Part shown: positions 16,423 to 25,659 of the stretch, one piece after another
Numbering within the stretch: position 1 is the first letter of the stretch
How the letters are laid out: every line of letters begins with the position of its first letter
DNA from: Demequina subtropica
GTDB taxonomy: Bacteria > Actinomycetota > Actinomycetes > Actinomycetales > Demequinaceae
DNA length: 64,000 nt
NCBI RefSeq assembly: GCF_000971235.1
Contig: NZ_BBMB01000003.1
Coordinates: forward strand, 123,009-187,008
Direction: 5' to 3'
The notes under the pieces: generated by a model
What the model saw: only the letters and a program-made list of their open reading frames with translations
Databases searched by the model: none
What the model was told of the DNA's origin: nothing
Program-made: the position numbers and the translations under genes

Positions 16423-17351
16423 AGCCGGACGCCGGTCGCGCCGGGAACGCGCTCGACCGTGTGCACGCACGCCCATGAGTCGCCGCCGATCCCCTCGGCC
16501 CACGCGAGGCGTCCCGTGCCGAGGCCCGCCTCCGCGAGCCCCGTGCCGATCACCAGGACCGACGGCCCGGCGCCCGAGACGACCGCGGCGAGGCCGCGAC
16601 CGCGCAGCTCGCGCACCATGGACGTCGCGGGACCGAGGACGTCGGCGCGGTAGCCCTGGTGGAGCCTGTCCTCGGTGGCGGCGAAGAGGTCCTCGGGCCG
16701 GCCGGCGAGGGCGTTGACCAGCAGCGCGGCCCGCCCGACGTTGAACGCGGCGTCCACGTGGGGCACCTTCGCGGGCAGCACCGCGCGCGCCTCCTTGGTG
16801 GGCAGCGTCGAGGAGGGCACCAGCACCGCGGTCTCGATCTCCGACGCGACCACCAGCGGCCGCGCGTGGGCGCCGTCGGCATCCTTCCACGCGACGGTGG
16901 CGCCGCCGTAGATCGCGGGCGCCGCGTTGTCGGGGTGCCCCTCGAACGCGTTCGCGAGGTAGAGCGCCTCCGCCGCGTCGAGCGCCTCGGGCTCGGCGAT
17001 GAGGGCACGCGCGGCGACGATCCCCGCGACCACCGCGGCGGCCGAGGATCCCAGGCCACGGCCGTGCGGGATGCGGTTGACGGCGCGGATCTCGAGACCG
17101 GTCTGCGAGGCGCCGACGTGGTCGAGCGCCGCACGCAGCGCCTGCACGACCAGGTGCGACTCGTCGCGCGGCAGGGACGATGCACCCTCGCCCTCGATCT
17201 CGACGGTCACCGAGGCGGACGCGACGGCGCGCACCTCGAGGTCGTCGATGACGCCGAGCGCCATGCCGAGCGCGTCGAAGCCCGGCCCGAGGTTGCCCGC
17301 GGTCGCGGGCACCGAGACGCGGACGTGGTCGGCGGCGAGGCGCATCGCCAT
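16419..17351 (-). CDS. thrB: homoserine kinase
   Basis: 310 residues, the usual length. The N-terminal substrate motif VSVPATAGNLGPGFDALGMAL and the ATP-binding motif PHGRGLGSSAAAVVAG (about residues 90-105) are those of the GHMP kinases. It phosphorylates homoserine for threonine synthesis in the cytoplasm. It is last in a hom-thrC-thrB cluster, 9 bp after thrC. Two ATG codons (17351 and 17345) are possible starts; neither has a strong ribosome site, so coupling to thrC is likely. Confidence 0.97.
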   Translation of the reverse strand: MAMRLAADHVRVSVPATAGNLGPGFDALGMALGVIDDLEVRAVASASVTVEIEGEGASSLPRDESHLVVQALRAALDHVGASQTGLEIRAVNRIPHGRGLGSSAAAVVAGIVAARALIAEPEALDAAEALYLANAFEGHPDNAAPAIYGGATVAWKDADGAHARPLVVASEIETAVLVPSSTLPTKEARAVLPAKVPHVDAAFNVGRAALLVNALAGRPEDLFAATEDRLHQGYRADVLGPATSMVRELRGRGLAAVVSGAGPSVLVIGTGLAEAGLGTGRLAWAEGIGGDSWACVHTVERVPGATGVRL

Positions 17352-17360
17352 GGCCGGGCC

Positions 17361-18419
17361 CTACAGCCCGAGCGCCGCGGCGGCGGCCTCGACGTCGACG
17401 GGGATCACGGTGGGCTCGACGGTGCGGTCGCCGAGCGCGGTCGCGGTGTCCTTGAGCCCGTTGCCGGTGACGGTGCACGTGATGGTCGCGCCCTTGGGCA
17501 CCTCGCCCAGCGCGGCGGCGGCGAGCAGGCCGGCGATCGGTGCGGCGGAGGCGGGCTCGACGAACACGCCGACGTCCGCGGCCAGCCGCGCCTGGGCGTT
17601 GAGGATCTGCGCGTCGGAGACGGCGCGGATCCAGCCGCCGGACTCGTCGCGCGCGGCGACCGCGAGGTCCCACGACGCGGGCTTGCCGATGCGGATCGCG
17701 GTGGCGATGGTCTCGGGGTCCTTGATCGGGTGCCCGGCCACGAACGGCGCGGCACCGGCTGCCTGGACGCCCCAGACGCGAGGCGTGCGGGTCGCGGCGC
17801 CGGACTCCACGGACTCCTTGAAGCCCATCCAGTAGGCGGAGATGTTGCCCGCGTTGCCGACGGGCAGCATGTGGATGTCCGGGGCATCGCCGAGCTGGTC
17901 GACGATCTCGAAGGCCGCGGTCTTCTGCCCCTGGAGGCGGTACGGGTTGACCGAGTTCACCAGCGCGATCGGGTACTGCTCGGACAGGTCCCGCACGATG
18001 TCGAGGCACTCGTCGAAGTTGCCGTCGACCTGCACCAGGTCCGCACCGTGGACGATCGCCTGCGCCATCTTGCCCGCCGCGATCTTGCCCTGCGGGATCA
18101 TGACGACGCAGCGCAGACCCGCGTGCGCCGCGTACGCGGCCGCGGACGCGGAGGTGTTGCCGGTGGACGCGCACACGATGGTGTGGGCGCCCTCCTTCAC
18201 CACCTGCGTGACCGCGGACGTCATGCCGCGGTCCTTGAACGAGCCGGTCGGGTTCATGCCCTCGACCTTGACGAAGACCTCGGCGCCCACCTCCGACGAG
18301 ATCGAGGGGGCGTGGACCAGCGGCGTGCCGCCCTCGCCCAGGGAGACGATGCGGTCCCCCTCCTCGAACGGCAGGCGGTCCAGGTACTCGCGGATGATCC
18401 CGCGCCAGACGTGCGCCAC
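17361..18419 (-). CDS. thrC: threonine synthase
   Basis: 352 residues, PLP-dependent, converting O-phosphohomoserine to threonine. The PLP lysine is Lys62 in [11 protein letters not shown]; the Gly-rich phosphate loop [12 protein letters not shown] follows near residue 190. It is the short class of threonine synthase without an N-terminal extension, normal for actinobacteria. The GTG start overlaps the hom stop by one base, and GGGGGAG lies just upstream. It is the middle gene of the hom-thrC-thrB operon. Confidence 0.97.
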   Translation of the reverse strand: MAHVWRGIIREYLDRLPFEEGDRIVSLGEGGTPLVHAPSISSEVGAEVFVKVEGMNPTGSFKDRGMTSAVTQVVKEGAHTIVCASTGNTSASAAAYAAHAGLRCVVMIPQGKIAAGKMAQAIVHGADLVQVDGNFDECLDIVRDLSEQYPIALVNSVNPYRLQGQKTAAFEIVDQLGDAPDIHMLPVGNAGNISAYWMGFKESVESGAATRTPRVWGVQAAGAAPFVAGHPIKDPETIATAIRIGKPASWDLAVAARDESGGWIRAVSDAQILNAQARLAADVGVFVEPASAAPIAGLLAAAALGEVPKGATITCTVTGNGLKDTATALGDRTVEPTVIPVDVEAAAAALGL

Positions 18420-19705
18420 TACTCCCCCTCGATCCTCAGGACGGACTTGACCTCGGCCACCGCGTCCGATGCGCGGAGGCCCTCGACGGTCGCGCGCAGG
18501 TCGCGCTCGGGCGCCGCGTAGGTCGACAGGATCAGGCCCGCGTGGGTCTGCCCCGGCACCTGGCGCACGATCTCGATGCCCACGCCGTGCTGCTCGAAGA
18601 CCGCGGCGACGGAGGCGAGCACCCCGGGACGGTCCTCGACCGCCATGCGGATGCAGTAGCGCGTGAGCGCGGCGTCGATCGGCAGGACCTCGTGCACCGC
18701 GTAGTTGGACTCGAGCGGGCCCTTGCCCCCGGTCGCCTTGTGGCGCGCCACGGAGACGATGTCCCCCAGCACGGCCGAGGCCGTCGGCGTGCCGCCGGCA
18801 CCCTGGCCGTAGAACATGAGCCCGCCGGCGGACTCGGCCTCGATGAACACCGCGTTGAAGGCGCCGTGCACGCCCGCGAGCGGGTGGTCCTCGCCCACGA
18901 GCGCGGGGTGGACGCGCACCGTGACGCCGCCCTCCGTGCGCTCGGCGATCGCGAGCAGCTTGATGACCTGACGGGTCTCGCGCGCCGCGATGACGTCCTC
19001 CGACGTGATGGCGGAGATCCCCTCGCAGTAGACGTCGTCGAGCGCGACCCGCTGGTGGAACGCGAGCGACGCGAGGATCGCGGCCTTGGCCGCCGCATCG
19101 TGACCCTCGACGTCGGCCGTCGGGTCCGCCTCGGCGTAGCCGAGCTCCTGCGCCTGCTTGAGCGCGACGTCGTAGTCGAGGCCGCGGCGCGTCATCTCGT
19201 CGAGGATGTAGTTGGTGGTGCCGTTGACGATGCCCAGGATGCGGGTGATGTGGTCGCCCGCGAGCGACTCGCGAACGGGACGCACCAGGGGGATGGCGCC
19301 GGCCACGGCCGCCTCGAAGTAGAGGTCGACGTTCGCGGCGTCGGCGGCCTCGTACAGCTCGGGGCCGTGCGCGGCGACGAGCGCCTTGTTCGCCGTCACC
19401 ACGGACGCGCCGCCCGCGATCGCCTCGAGGATGAGCGTCCGGGCGGGCTCGATGCCGCCCATGAGCTCGACCACCACGTCGGCCTGCGCGACGAGCGCCG
19501 AGGCGTCCGAGGTCAGCAGCGACTGCGGCAGGTGGGGGCCGCGGTCCTTCGAGGTGTCGCGGACGTAGACGCCGATGATCTCCAGCGGCGCACCGACGCG
19601 GGCCGCGAGATCGCCGGCCTCCTGCGTGAGGAGCCGGACCACCTCCGAGCCGACGGTGCCGGGGCCGAGGATGGCGACTTTCACGGAGGCGAGAGGGCTG
19701 GACAC
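18419..19705 (-). CDS. hom: homoserine dehydrogenase with ACT domain
   Basis: About 428 residues from the GTG at 19705; an ATG 42 nt upstream would add 14 residues, but TAGGCT lies 7 nt before the GTG and would lie inside that longer frame. The nucleotide-binding loop GPGTVGS is at residues 14-20, the catalytic domain with NKALVAAHG and the [11 protein letters not shown] motif follows, and a C-terminal ACT domain (about 350-428, [18 protein letters not shown]) is the expected site of threonine feedback. It makes homoserine for threonine and methionine and leads the thr operon. Confidence 0.96.
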   Translation of the reverse strand: MSSPLASVKVAILGPGTVGSEVVRLLTQEAGDLAARVGAPLEIIGVYVRDTSKDRGPHLPQSLLTSDASALVAQADVVVELMGGIEPARTLILEAIAGGASVVTANKALVAAHGPELYEAADAANVDLYFEAAVAGAIPLVRPVRESLAGDHITRILGIVNGTTNYILDEMTRRGLDYDVALKQAQELGYAEADPTADVEGHDAAAKAAILASLAFHQRVALDDVYCEGISAITSEDVIAARETRQVIKLLAIAERTEGGVTVRVHPALVGEDHPLAGVHGAFNAVFIEAESAGGLMFYGQGAGGTPTASAVLGDIVSVARHKATGGKGPLESNYAVHEVLPIDAALTRYCIRMAVEDRPGVLASVAAVFEQHGVGIEIVRQVPGQTHAGLILSTYAAPERDLRATVEGLRASDAVAEVKSVLRIEGE

Positions 19706-19712
19706 GGCCCCC

Positions 19713-19718
19713 AGCCTA
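19713..19718 (-). promoter_or_regulatory. -10 box of leaderless hom operon
   Basis: TAGGCT on the minus strand ends 7 nt before the GTG at 19705. This favours the GTG as the start of hom and implies that the whole hom-thrC-thrB message begins at the start codon. Confidence 0.55.
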
Positions 19719-19769
19719 GCCGAGCGCTCACGCACCGCGTCCCACATGTCGGGCAGGATGGTCCGCGTG

Positions 19770-20636
19770 ATGGAACGGGACGTCCTCGATCCGGAGCGCT
19801 GGCGGTGGGGGCGTCTCTGGCGCTTCGGGGTGGGCTTCGCGTGGCTCGAGCTCCAGTCCCTGGCGTTCGCCCTCGCGATCTTCGCGGCGCTCGCCGTGAC
19901 GTCGGTGGTCGAGCTCCCGATCGCGCGCTACGACGCGCTGCTGCTGTTCGCGCTCGTGCTGACCGCGGTGCTATGGGCGACCGGGTGGGAGACCACCCGC
20001 GAGGTCGGCGTGATCCTCCTGTTCCACCTGGTCGGGCTCGGGCTCGAGCTCTTCAAGGTGCACGTGGGCTCGTGGGTGTACCCGGACGAGGCCTGGTCCA
20101 AGGTGGGCGGTGTCCCCTTGTACGCGGGCTTCATGTACGCCGCGGTCGGCTCGTACATCGTGCAGGCGTGGCGTCGCTTCGACCTGCGCGTCACCGGCTT
20201 CCGCCTCTGGCCCATGACCCTCCTCGCGGTCGCGGCGTACGCCAACTTCTTCACGCACCACTGGATCCCCGACCTGCGCTGGGTGATCGCAGCGGGCTTC
20301 CTGCTCGAGCTCCGCGGCACGCTGGTCCACCTCACGGTGCGGGAGCACCGCTACCGCATGCCGCTCGCGCTCTCCTTCGTCGCGATCGGGCTCGCGCTGT
20401 GGTGCGCGGAGAACGCCGCCACGCTGCTCGGGGCGTGGGCCTACCCGGACCAGCTGCTGCGGTGGACCATGGTGCACGTCGGCAAGGTCGGCTCGTGGGC
20501 GCTGCTGGTCTCGCTCAGCTTCGTGATCGTCGCGGCGCTCAAGCACCTCGAGGGCGTGCTCGACGGGCTTCCGGACGATGCGCCGAGCGCCGTCGCACGG
20601 CGGCGCGCGGAGCGCCGGGCTCAGCGGGCGTCGTAG
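19770..20636 (+). CDS. DUF817 family membrane protein
   Basis: 288 residues with about eight hydrophobic segments. Conserved Trp/His-containing loops (VHVGSWVYPDEAWSKVGGVP, FFTHHWIPDLRW, GAWAYPDQLLRWTMVHVGKV) match DUF817, a bacterial integral membrane family of unknown function. Start uncertain: AGGA at 19755-19758 favours the GTG at 19767, one codon before this ATG. The gene is divergent from hom, and its last 16 bp overlap the end of the HxlR regulator gene on the other strand. Confidence 0.8.
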   Translation: MERDVLDPERWRWGRLWRFGVGFAWLELQSLAFALAIFAALAVTSVVELPIARYDALLLFALVLTAVLWATGWETTREVGVILLFHLVGLGLELFKVHVGSWVYPDEAWSKVGGVPLYAGFMYAAVGSYIVQAWRRFDLRVTGFRLWPMTLLAVAAYANFFTHHWIPDLRWVIAAGFLLELRGTLVHLTVREHRYRMPLALSFVAIGLALWCAENAATLLGAWAYPDQLLRWTMVHVGKVGSWALLVSLSFVIVAALKHLEGVLDGLPDDAPSAVARRRAERRAQRAS

Positions 20637-21010
20637 TCCAGCCGCGCGCGGTCGATCTCGGGGACCGCGGACTCGAGCACGTCCGCGAGGCCGCGGAGGC
20701 CTGCCGCGACCTGCGCGCCCAGGGGCGTGAGCGCGTAGTCGACCCGCGGCGGGATGGTGCCGGCGTCGCTGCGGGTGATCAGGCCGTCGCGCTCGAGCGC
20801 GCGCAGCGTCTGCGCGAGCATGCGCTCGCTCACGCCCTCGACACGTCGGCGCAGCTCGCCGAAGCGGTGCGGGCCCTCGCCGAGCGCGAGCAGGGCCAGG
20901 GACGACCACCGCGAGGTGACGTCCTCGAAGGCCGCTCGCGACGTGCAGGCGCGCGCGAACACGTCGCTCACCAGGTCGGGGGCGGGCCCGACGGCCTCCA
21001 GGGGATCCAT
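20621..21010 (-). CDS. HxlR/DUF24 family redox-type regulator (QorR-like)
   Basis: 129 residues from the ATG at 21010, which has TAGAGT 7 nt upstream and no ribosome site. The winged helix covers about residues 27-110 (HRFGELRRRVEGVSERMLAQTL, ERDGLITR). A single Cys22 in ARACTSR lies just before the first helix, the position used for thiol sensing in QorR/HypR-type regulators. It is divergent from a quinone-reductase-like gene with a palindrome between them, as in the QorR-qor2 pair of Corynebacterium. It should repress both genes until its cysteine is oxidised or alkylated (inference). Confidence 0.88.
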   Translation of the reverse strand: MDPLEAVGPAPDLVSDVFARACTSRAAFEDVTSRWSSLALLALGEGPHRFGELRRRVEGVSERMLAQTLRALERDGLITRSDAGTIPPRVDYALTPLGAQVAAGLRGLADVLESAVPEIDRARLDYDAR

Positions 21011-21017
21011 GCCCGCC

Positions 21018-21023
21018 ACTCTA
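21018..21023 (-). promoter_or_regulatory. -10 box of leaderless HxlR gene
   Basis: TAGAGT on the minus strand ends 7 nt before the ATG at 21010. Confidence 0.45.
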
Positions 21024-21057
21024 CGGCGACCGCTCGTGACGCGTACGGAATAGATGG

Positions 21058-21076
21058 CACTTACCAATAGTTAGTG
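21058..21076. promoter_or_regulatory. likely HxlR operator
   Basis: CACTTAC-CAATA-GTTAGTG is an inverted repeat (6 of 7 positions pair) in an AT-rich island between the divergent HxlR and quinone-reductase genes. Spacing and composition resemble known DUF24-family operators. Confidence 0.65.
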
Positions 21077-21123
21077 TCGAGCGAGCGCCCGCGATCGGAC
21101 GGGCACCAGCGAGAGGAACTGCC

Positions 21124-21975
21124 ATGACCACCTACGCCGTCACCGGAGCCAGCGGCCACCTCGGCCGCCTCGTCGTCGAGAGCCTGCTCGCGCGCGGCGT
21201 CGCCGCCGCGGACATCGTCGCGATCGCGCGCACCACCTCGAAGGCCCAGGACCTCGCCGACCGCGGCGTCGAGCTGCGCTTCGGCGACTACGACGACGCG
21301 GCCTCGCTCGACGCCGCCCTCGCGGGCGTCGACCGGCTCGTGCTCGTCTCCGCGTCCGAGGTCGGCAGGCGCGTCGCCCAGCACGAGGCGGTGATCGGCG
21401 CCGCCGAGCGCGCCGGCGTCTCCCGCATCGTCTACACGTCGCTGCTCGGCGCCGCGACCACCTCGAACCCCCTCGCGCCCGAGCACGTCGCGACGGAGCG
21501 GGCCCTCGCGGACTCCCCCATCCCGGCGACCGTCCTGCGCAACTCCTGGTACCTCGAGAACTACACGGGCCAGATCGGCACCTACACCGCGACCGGCACG
21601 GTGCTCGGCGCCACGGGCGGCGCGACGATCGCCGCAGCGGCGCGAGCCGACTACGCGGAGGCCGCCGCGGTGGCCGCGCTGCAGGACGCCGAAGGTCAGA
21701 CCTACGAGCTCGGCGGCACGCGCTTCACGCTCGAGGACCTCGCCGCCGCCGTCGCGAGCACCACGGGTGCCGAGGTCACGGCGTCGGACGTCACCGTCGA
21801 CCAGCTCGCGGCGACGTTCCAGGAGGTCGGCATGGACGCGGGCACCGCGGGCTTCTGGGCCTCGATCGACGGCTCGATCGCCAAGGGCGAGCTCGACACC
21901 GCCAGCACCGCGCTCGAGGACCTCATCGGGCGGCCCGCGACGTCGCTCGCGGACGCCGTCGCCGCCGCCGTCTGA
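21124..21975 (+). CDS. NAD(P)H-binding quinone oxidoreductase, QorB/NmrA-like
   Basis: 283 residues, ATG with GAGAGGA upstream. The Rossmann motif TGASGHLGRLV (residues 7-17) and the pattern of an atypical short-chain dehydrogenase without the YxxxK pair match the NmrA/QorB group; E. coli QorB is close in length. RNSWYLENY (about 140-148) is a conserved substrate-side motif of this group. It should reduce quinones or related electrophiles with NAD(P)H. Divergence from an HxlR regulator supports a role in quinone or thiol stress. The cytoplasmic location is inferred from the lack of a signal. Confidence 0.88.
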   Translation: MTTYAVTGASGHLGRLVVESLLARGVAAADIVAIARTTSKAQDLADRGVELRFGDYDDAASLDAALAGVDRLVLVSASEVGRRVAQHEAVIGAAERAGVSRIVYTSLLGAATTSNPLAPEHVATERALADSPIPATVLRNSWYLENYTGQIGTYTATGTVLGATGGATIAAAARADYAEAAAVAALQDAEGQTYELGGTRFTLEDLAAAVASTTGAEVTASDVTVDQLAATFQEVGMDAGTAGFWASIDGSIAKGELDTASTALEDLIGRPATSLADAVAAAV

Positions 21976-21993
21976 GCACCGGCCGTCCGCGCA

Positions 21994-22031
21994 CGAAGGG
22001 GGCCCCGGCCACACGGCCGGGGCCCCCTTCG
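21994..22031. terminator. strong bidirectional terminator hairpin
   Basis: Perfect 17-bp arms 21994-22010 and 22015-22031 flank the loop ACAC. The hairpin lies between the quinone-reductase stop and the end of the convergent small acidic gene, so it can serve both. On each strand the right arm ends CCCCCTTCG. Confidence 0.85.
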
Positions 22032-22037
22032 TCGGCG

Positions 22038-22250
22038 TCAGAGGTAGCGCGTCTCGGCGGCCGCGCCCCCGTCGGCGGGGTCCGGCTCGAGCGGCTCGAG
22101 CGGTCCGTCCGCGGGCGCCTCGTCGTCGACGACCTCGTCCTCGTCCTCCTCGACGATGTCGAACTCCGACCGGCCCTCGTCGCGCTCGTGCTCGACCTCC
22201 TCGGCGAGCTTCTTGAGCATCTCGGTGCCGTCGTCGTACGTGTCGCTCAT
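22038..22250 (-). CDS. small acidic protein of unknown function
   Basis: 70 residues from an ATG with a near-consensus AGGAGGT ribosome site 6 nt upstream, which is strong support for translation. The sequence starts MSDTYDDGTEMLKKLAEEVE, then becomes extremely acidic (runs of Glu/Asp near residues 30-45) and Pro/Ala-rich. There is no signal peptide, membrane segment or Cys. No family is recognised. It ends 6 bp from the strong terminator. A second small acidic gene lies 120 bp upstream in the same direction. Confidence 0.65.
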   Translation of the reverse strand: MSDTYDDGTEMLKKLAEEVEHERDEGRSEFDIVEEDEDEVVDDEAPADGPLEPLEPDPADGGAAAETRYL

Positions 22251-22369
22251 GATGGGACCTCCTCGTCTCCCTCGACGGCCGGGCGGGCCGTCCTCCTCCG
22301 TCAACGCCGCGGGCCCTCCACGGCGTCCCGTCGCCCGCCGACCCGGCGCGGCACCACGGGGATCACGGC

Positions 22370-22525
22370 TCAGCCCGAGTGGTGCTCGATCGGGTGGAGG
22401 ATCTCCATGTCGACGGCGACAGGCGGGATCACGTCCCCCGCATCGTCGTCGGGCTCGTCCCACTCCTCCTCGGGGATCGGGTCGAAGATGCTCCGCTTCG
22501 CGGTCTCCTCGGTGCCGTCGGTCAT
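22370..22525 (-). CDS. small acidic protein of unknown function
   Basis: 51 residues. Of two adjacent ATGs, the second (22525) has GGGAG at 5 nt and is chosen. The protein (start MTDGTEETAKRSIFDPIPEE) is acidic with Trp and Pro residues and a His-rich C-terminus (EILHPIEHHSG). No domain is recognised; no membrane segment. It lies 105 bp downstream of lysA. Good ribosome site, but short length leaves doubt. Confidence 0.5.
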   Translation of the reverse strand: MTDGTEETAKRSIFDPIPEEEWDEPDDDAGDVIPPVAVDMEILHPIEHHSG

Positions 22526-22630
22526 CATGACTCCCTTCGCTGACCGGGGGCTCCCCACCAGTCAACCCCGGTCACGCGCCGCGCGCGCGGCGAGACAGGA
22601 CGAGGCGCGGCGCGGGCCGCGCACGGCACC

Positions 22631-23971
22631 TCAGTCGGGCGCGACGTCCCAGGAGAAGAGGTCCTCGAGCGTGTCCCGGCGGATGTGCACCGTCGACTCG
22701 CCGTCACGGACCGAGACCACCGCCGGGCGCAGCGCCGCGTTGTAGTTGTTCGCCATCGAGCGCCCGTACGCCCCCGTGGCGGGGACCGCGAGCAGGTCGC
22801 CGCGGGCGACGTCGTGCGGGAGGTCCACGTCGCGGACCACGATGTCGCCGCTCTCGCAGTGCTTGCCCACCACGCGGCTGAGCGCGGGCTCGGCCTCCGA
22901 CAGCCGGGACGCGACGGTCGCGGTGTACTCCGCGCCGTAGGTGACGGTGCGCATGTTGTCGCTCATGCCCCCGTCGACCGCGACGTACTGGCGCTCGCCG
23001 CCCTCGTCGAGGCTCACGTGCTTGACCACGCCCACGCGATAGAGCGTGAGGCCCGCCGGGCCCGCGATCGCCCGTCCCGGCTCGATGCTGAGGTGCGGCC
23101 AGGTGCCTCCGACCTTCGCGATGGCCGCAGCGACGGCCTCCGCCATGCCGTACGCCGCATCGTGCGGGGACAGCTCCTCGCCATGAGGCGTGTACCGGAT
23201 CGCGTAGCCGCCGCCGAGGTCCACCTCGGGAAGGTCGACGCCGAGCTCGGCGAAGAACGCCGCGCGGAGCCCGAGCATGCGCTCGGCGCTCTCCTGGAAC
23301 GCCTCGAGCGACAGGATCTGGCTGCCGATGTGCGTGTGGATGCCGCGCAGGTCCAGGCCCTCGGCGTCGTGGCACGCGACAAGGGCCTCGAAGGCCGCGC
23401 CCGAGGCGAGCGACAGCCCGAACTTCTGGTCCTCGTGGGACGTCGCGATGTACTCGTGCCCGCCCGCGTGGACGCCCGTGGTGACGCGCACCAGCACGGG
23501 AGCCGTGGCTCCCATCTCCCGCGCGATCGCGTCGAGCGTCTCGATCTCCGTGAACGAGTCGACGATGATCCGGCCCACGCCCACCTCGAGGGCGCGGCGC
23601 AGCTCCGCGTCGGACTTGTTGTTCCCGTGCAGGCCGATGTGCTGCGGGGGCATCCCGCCGCGCAGCGCGAGCTCGAGCTCGCCGCCGCTCGCGACGTCCA
23701 TGCAGAGGTCGTCGGCCCGCATCCAGCGCGCGACCTTGGAGGACAGGAACGCCTTGGAGGCGTAGTAGACGTCGACCTTCGCGCCGTGACGGCCGAAGGC
23801 CGCGGTGAACTCGTCGCGGAACGCGCACGCGCGTGCCCGCATGTCCGCCTCGTCGATGACGTACAGCGGCGTGCCGTACTGGCCGGCGAGCTCGCGGACA
23901 TCGGCGCCGCCGACGCTGAGCGCGCCGTCGTCGCCGCGCGTGACGGTGCGGGAGAAGACGGGCGCGCTCAT
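22631..23971 (-). CDS. lysA: diaminopimelate decarboxylase
   Basis: 446 residues, PLP-dependent, last step of lysine synthesis from meso-diaminopimelate. The PLP lysine is Lys73 in VYYASKAFLSS on the alanine-racemase-like barrel; the Gly loop GGGYAIRYTP binds the phosphate. HCESGD near the C-terminus carries the active-site Cys contributed across the dimer. ATG at 23971 with GAGAGGA upstream, 2 bp after the argS stop, so argS and lysA form an operon, the usual actinobacterial order (argS-lysA, often followed by hom-thrC-thrB). Here about 2.9 kb separates lysA from hom. Confidence 0.97.
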   Translation of the reverse strand: MSAPVFSRTVTRGDDGALSVGGADVRELAGQYGTPLYVIDEADMRARACAFRDEFTAAFGRHGAKVDVYYASKAFLSSKVARWMRADDLCMDVASGGELELALRGGMPPQHIGLHGNNKSDAELRRALEVGVGRIIVDSFTEIETLDAIAREMGATAPVLVRVTTGVHAGGHEYIATSHEDQKFGLSLASGAAFEALVACHDAEGLDLRGIHTHIGSQILSLEAFQESAERMLGLRAAFFAELGVDLPEVDLGGGYAIRYTPHGEELSPHDAAYGMAEAVAAAIAKVGGTWPHLSIEPGRAIAGPAGLTLYRVGVVKHVSLDEGGERQYVAVDGGMSDNMRTVTYGAEYTATVASRLSEAEPALSRVVGKHCESGDIVVRDVDLPHDVARGDLLAVPATGAYGRSMANNYNAALRPAVVSVRDGESTVHIRRDTLEDLFSWDVAPD

Positions 23972-23973
23972 GG

Positions 23974-25647
23974 TCACATCCTCTCGGGAGCGGAGACGCC
24001 CAGCAGGCGCAGCCCGTTGCGCAGCACCTGGCCGGTCGCGTCGTTGACCCACAGGCGGGTGCGATGGAGGTCCGTGACCTCCTCGTCGCCCTGCGGCGTC
24101 ACGCGCGTGCGGTCGTACCACTGGTTGAAGGCCGCGGCCACGTCCTCGAGGTACCGCGCGATGCGGTGCTGCTCGCGGAACTCGACGGCCTGCGCCACCA
24201 CACGCGGGAACTCGCCGAGGACGCCCAGGAGCGCGGCCTCCGACTCGTGCGTGAGCAGCGACGGCTCGAAGCCGTCCTCGCGACGGATGCCGTACTCCGC
24301 GGCGTTGCGCGCGACGCCGGCGGTGCGGGCGTGCGCGTACTGCACGTAGAAGACGGGGTTCGCGTTCGACGCAGACGCGAGCAGGTCGAGGTCGATGTCG
24401 ATGGTCGAGTCGGCGCTCGAGCGCGCGAGGGCGTAGCGAGCCGCGTCGACCGACGTCGCGTCGACCAGGTCCGCCATGGTGACCACGGTGCCCGCGCGCT
24501 TGGACATGCGCACCGGCTGGCCGTCCTTCACCAGGTTGACCAGCTGGCCGATGATGACCTCGACGGAGTCGGCGTCGTAGCCGAGCGCGGCGGCGGCGGC
24601 CTTGAGGCGCGCGATGTAGCCGTGGTGGTCGGCACCGAGCAGGTAGATGAAGCGGTCCGCGCCGCGCTCGTGCTTGTCGCGGATGTAGGCGATGTCGCCC
24701 GCGATGTACGCGGGGTTGCCGTCGGACTTGATGACCACGCGGTCCTTGTCGTCGCCGTACTCGGTGGAGCGCAGCCACCAGGCGCCGTCCGCCTCGTACA
24801 GGACGCCCGAGTCCTTGAGCTCGGTGACGGCCTTCTCGACCTTGCCCGACTTGTGGAGCGAGTCCTCGTGGAAGTAGACGTCGAAGTCGACGCCGAACTC
24901 GTGGAGCGAACGCTTGACCTCGTCGAACATGAGGTGCACGCCGCGGGCCCGGAAGAACTCCTGCATCTCCTCGCGCGGGAGCTCGAGCGGGTCCTTGTCG
25001 CCCGCCTCCATCGCCTCGATGAGGACGCGGTTGGCGGTCTCCTGGATGTAGTCGCCGCCGTACCCGTTCTCGGGGGTGTCCTCACCCAGGATGGCCGCGA
25101 CCAGGGACTTGGCGAAGTTGTCGATCTGCACGCCGTGGTCGTTGAAGTAGTACTCGCGGATCACCGTCGCGCCGTGGAACTCGAGCAGGCGCGCGAGCGA
25201 GTCGCCCACGGCGGCCCAGCGGGCGCCGCCGAGATGCACGGGGCCGGTGGGGTTCGCCGACACGAACTCGAGGTTGACGGTGTGGCCGGTGAGGGACTCG
25301 CCGCTGCCGTAGCCCTCGCCGAAGTCGACGATGCCCTTCGCGAGCAGGCCCGCGGCGTCCGCGTCGAGGCGGATGTTGATGAACCCCGGGCCGGCGACCT
25401 CGGCGGACGCGATGCCGTCGATGTCGCCCAGGCGCTCCACCAGGGTCTGCGCGAACTCGCGCGGGTTGGTGCCCGCCTTCTTCGCGAGCTGCATCGCGAC
25501 GTTGGTCGCCCAGTCGCCGTGCTCGCGCTGGCGGGGTCGCTCGACCCTCGCCTCCGGGACGTCGAACGGCGACAGCTGGAAGTCGGAGTCGTCGATGCCG
25601 GCGAGGATGGCGGCGCGGATGGTCGCGGAGAGCTCTTCGGGGGTCAC
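23974..25647 (-). CDS. argS: arginyl-tRNA synthetase
   Basis: 557 residues, class I synthetase. The N-terminal additional domain (about 1-110) precedes the HIGH-type motif in [17 protein letters not shown] (near residue 130) and the KMSKS-type motif [11 protein letters not shown] (near 385). The C-terminal DALR anticodon-binding helices are at about 440-557. It charges tRNA-Arg; a tRNA-Arg(CCG) gene lies 2 kb away. GTG start at 25647, 6 nt after TAAGAT and without a ribosome site, so probably leaderless. First gene of the argS-lysA operon. Confidence 0.97.
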   Translation of the reverse strand: MTPEELSATIRAAILAGIDDSDFQLSPFDVPEARVERPRQREHGDWATNVAMQLAKKAGTNPREFAQTLVERLGDIDGIASAEVAGPGFINIRLDADAAGLLAKGIVDFGEGYGSGESLTGHTVNLEFVSANPTGPVHLGGARWAAVGDSLARLLEFHGATVIREYYFNDHGVQIDNFAKSLVAAILGEDTPENGYGGDYIQETANRVLIEAMEAGDKDPLELPREEMQEFFRARGVHLMFDEVKRSLHEFGVDFDVYFHEDSLHKSGKVEKAVTELKDSGVLYEADGAWWLRSTEYGDDKDRVVIKSDGNPAYIAGDIAYIRDKHERGADRFIYLLGADHHGYIARLKAAAAALGYDADSVEVIIGQLVNLVKDGQPVRMSKRAGTVVTMADLVDATSVDAARYALARSSADSTIDIDLDLLASASNANPVFYVQYAHARTAGVARNAAEYGIRREDGFEPSLLTHESEAALLGVLGEFPRVVAQAVEFREQHRIARYLEDVAAAFNQWYDRTRVTPQGDEEVTDLHRTRLWVNDATGQVLRNGLRLLGVSAPERM

Positions 25648-25653
25648 CAGGCC

Positions 25654-25659
25654 ATCTTA
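25654..25659 (-). promoter_or_regulatory. -10 box of leaderless argS-lysA operon
   Basis: TAAGAT on the minus strand ends 6 nt before the GTG at 25647. It overlaps the stop codon of the upstream metallohydrolase gene. Confidence 0.5.
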
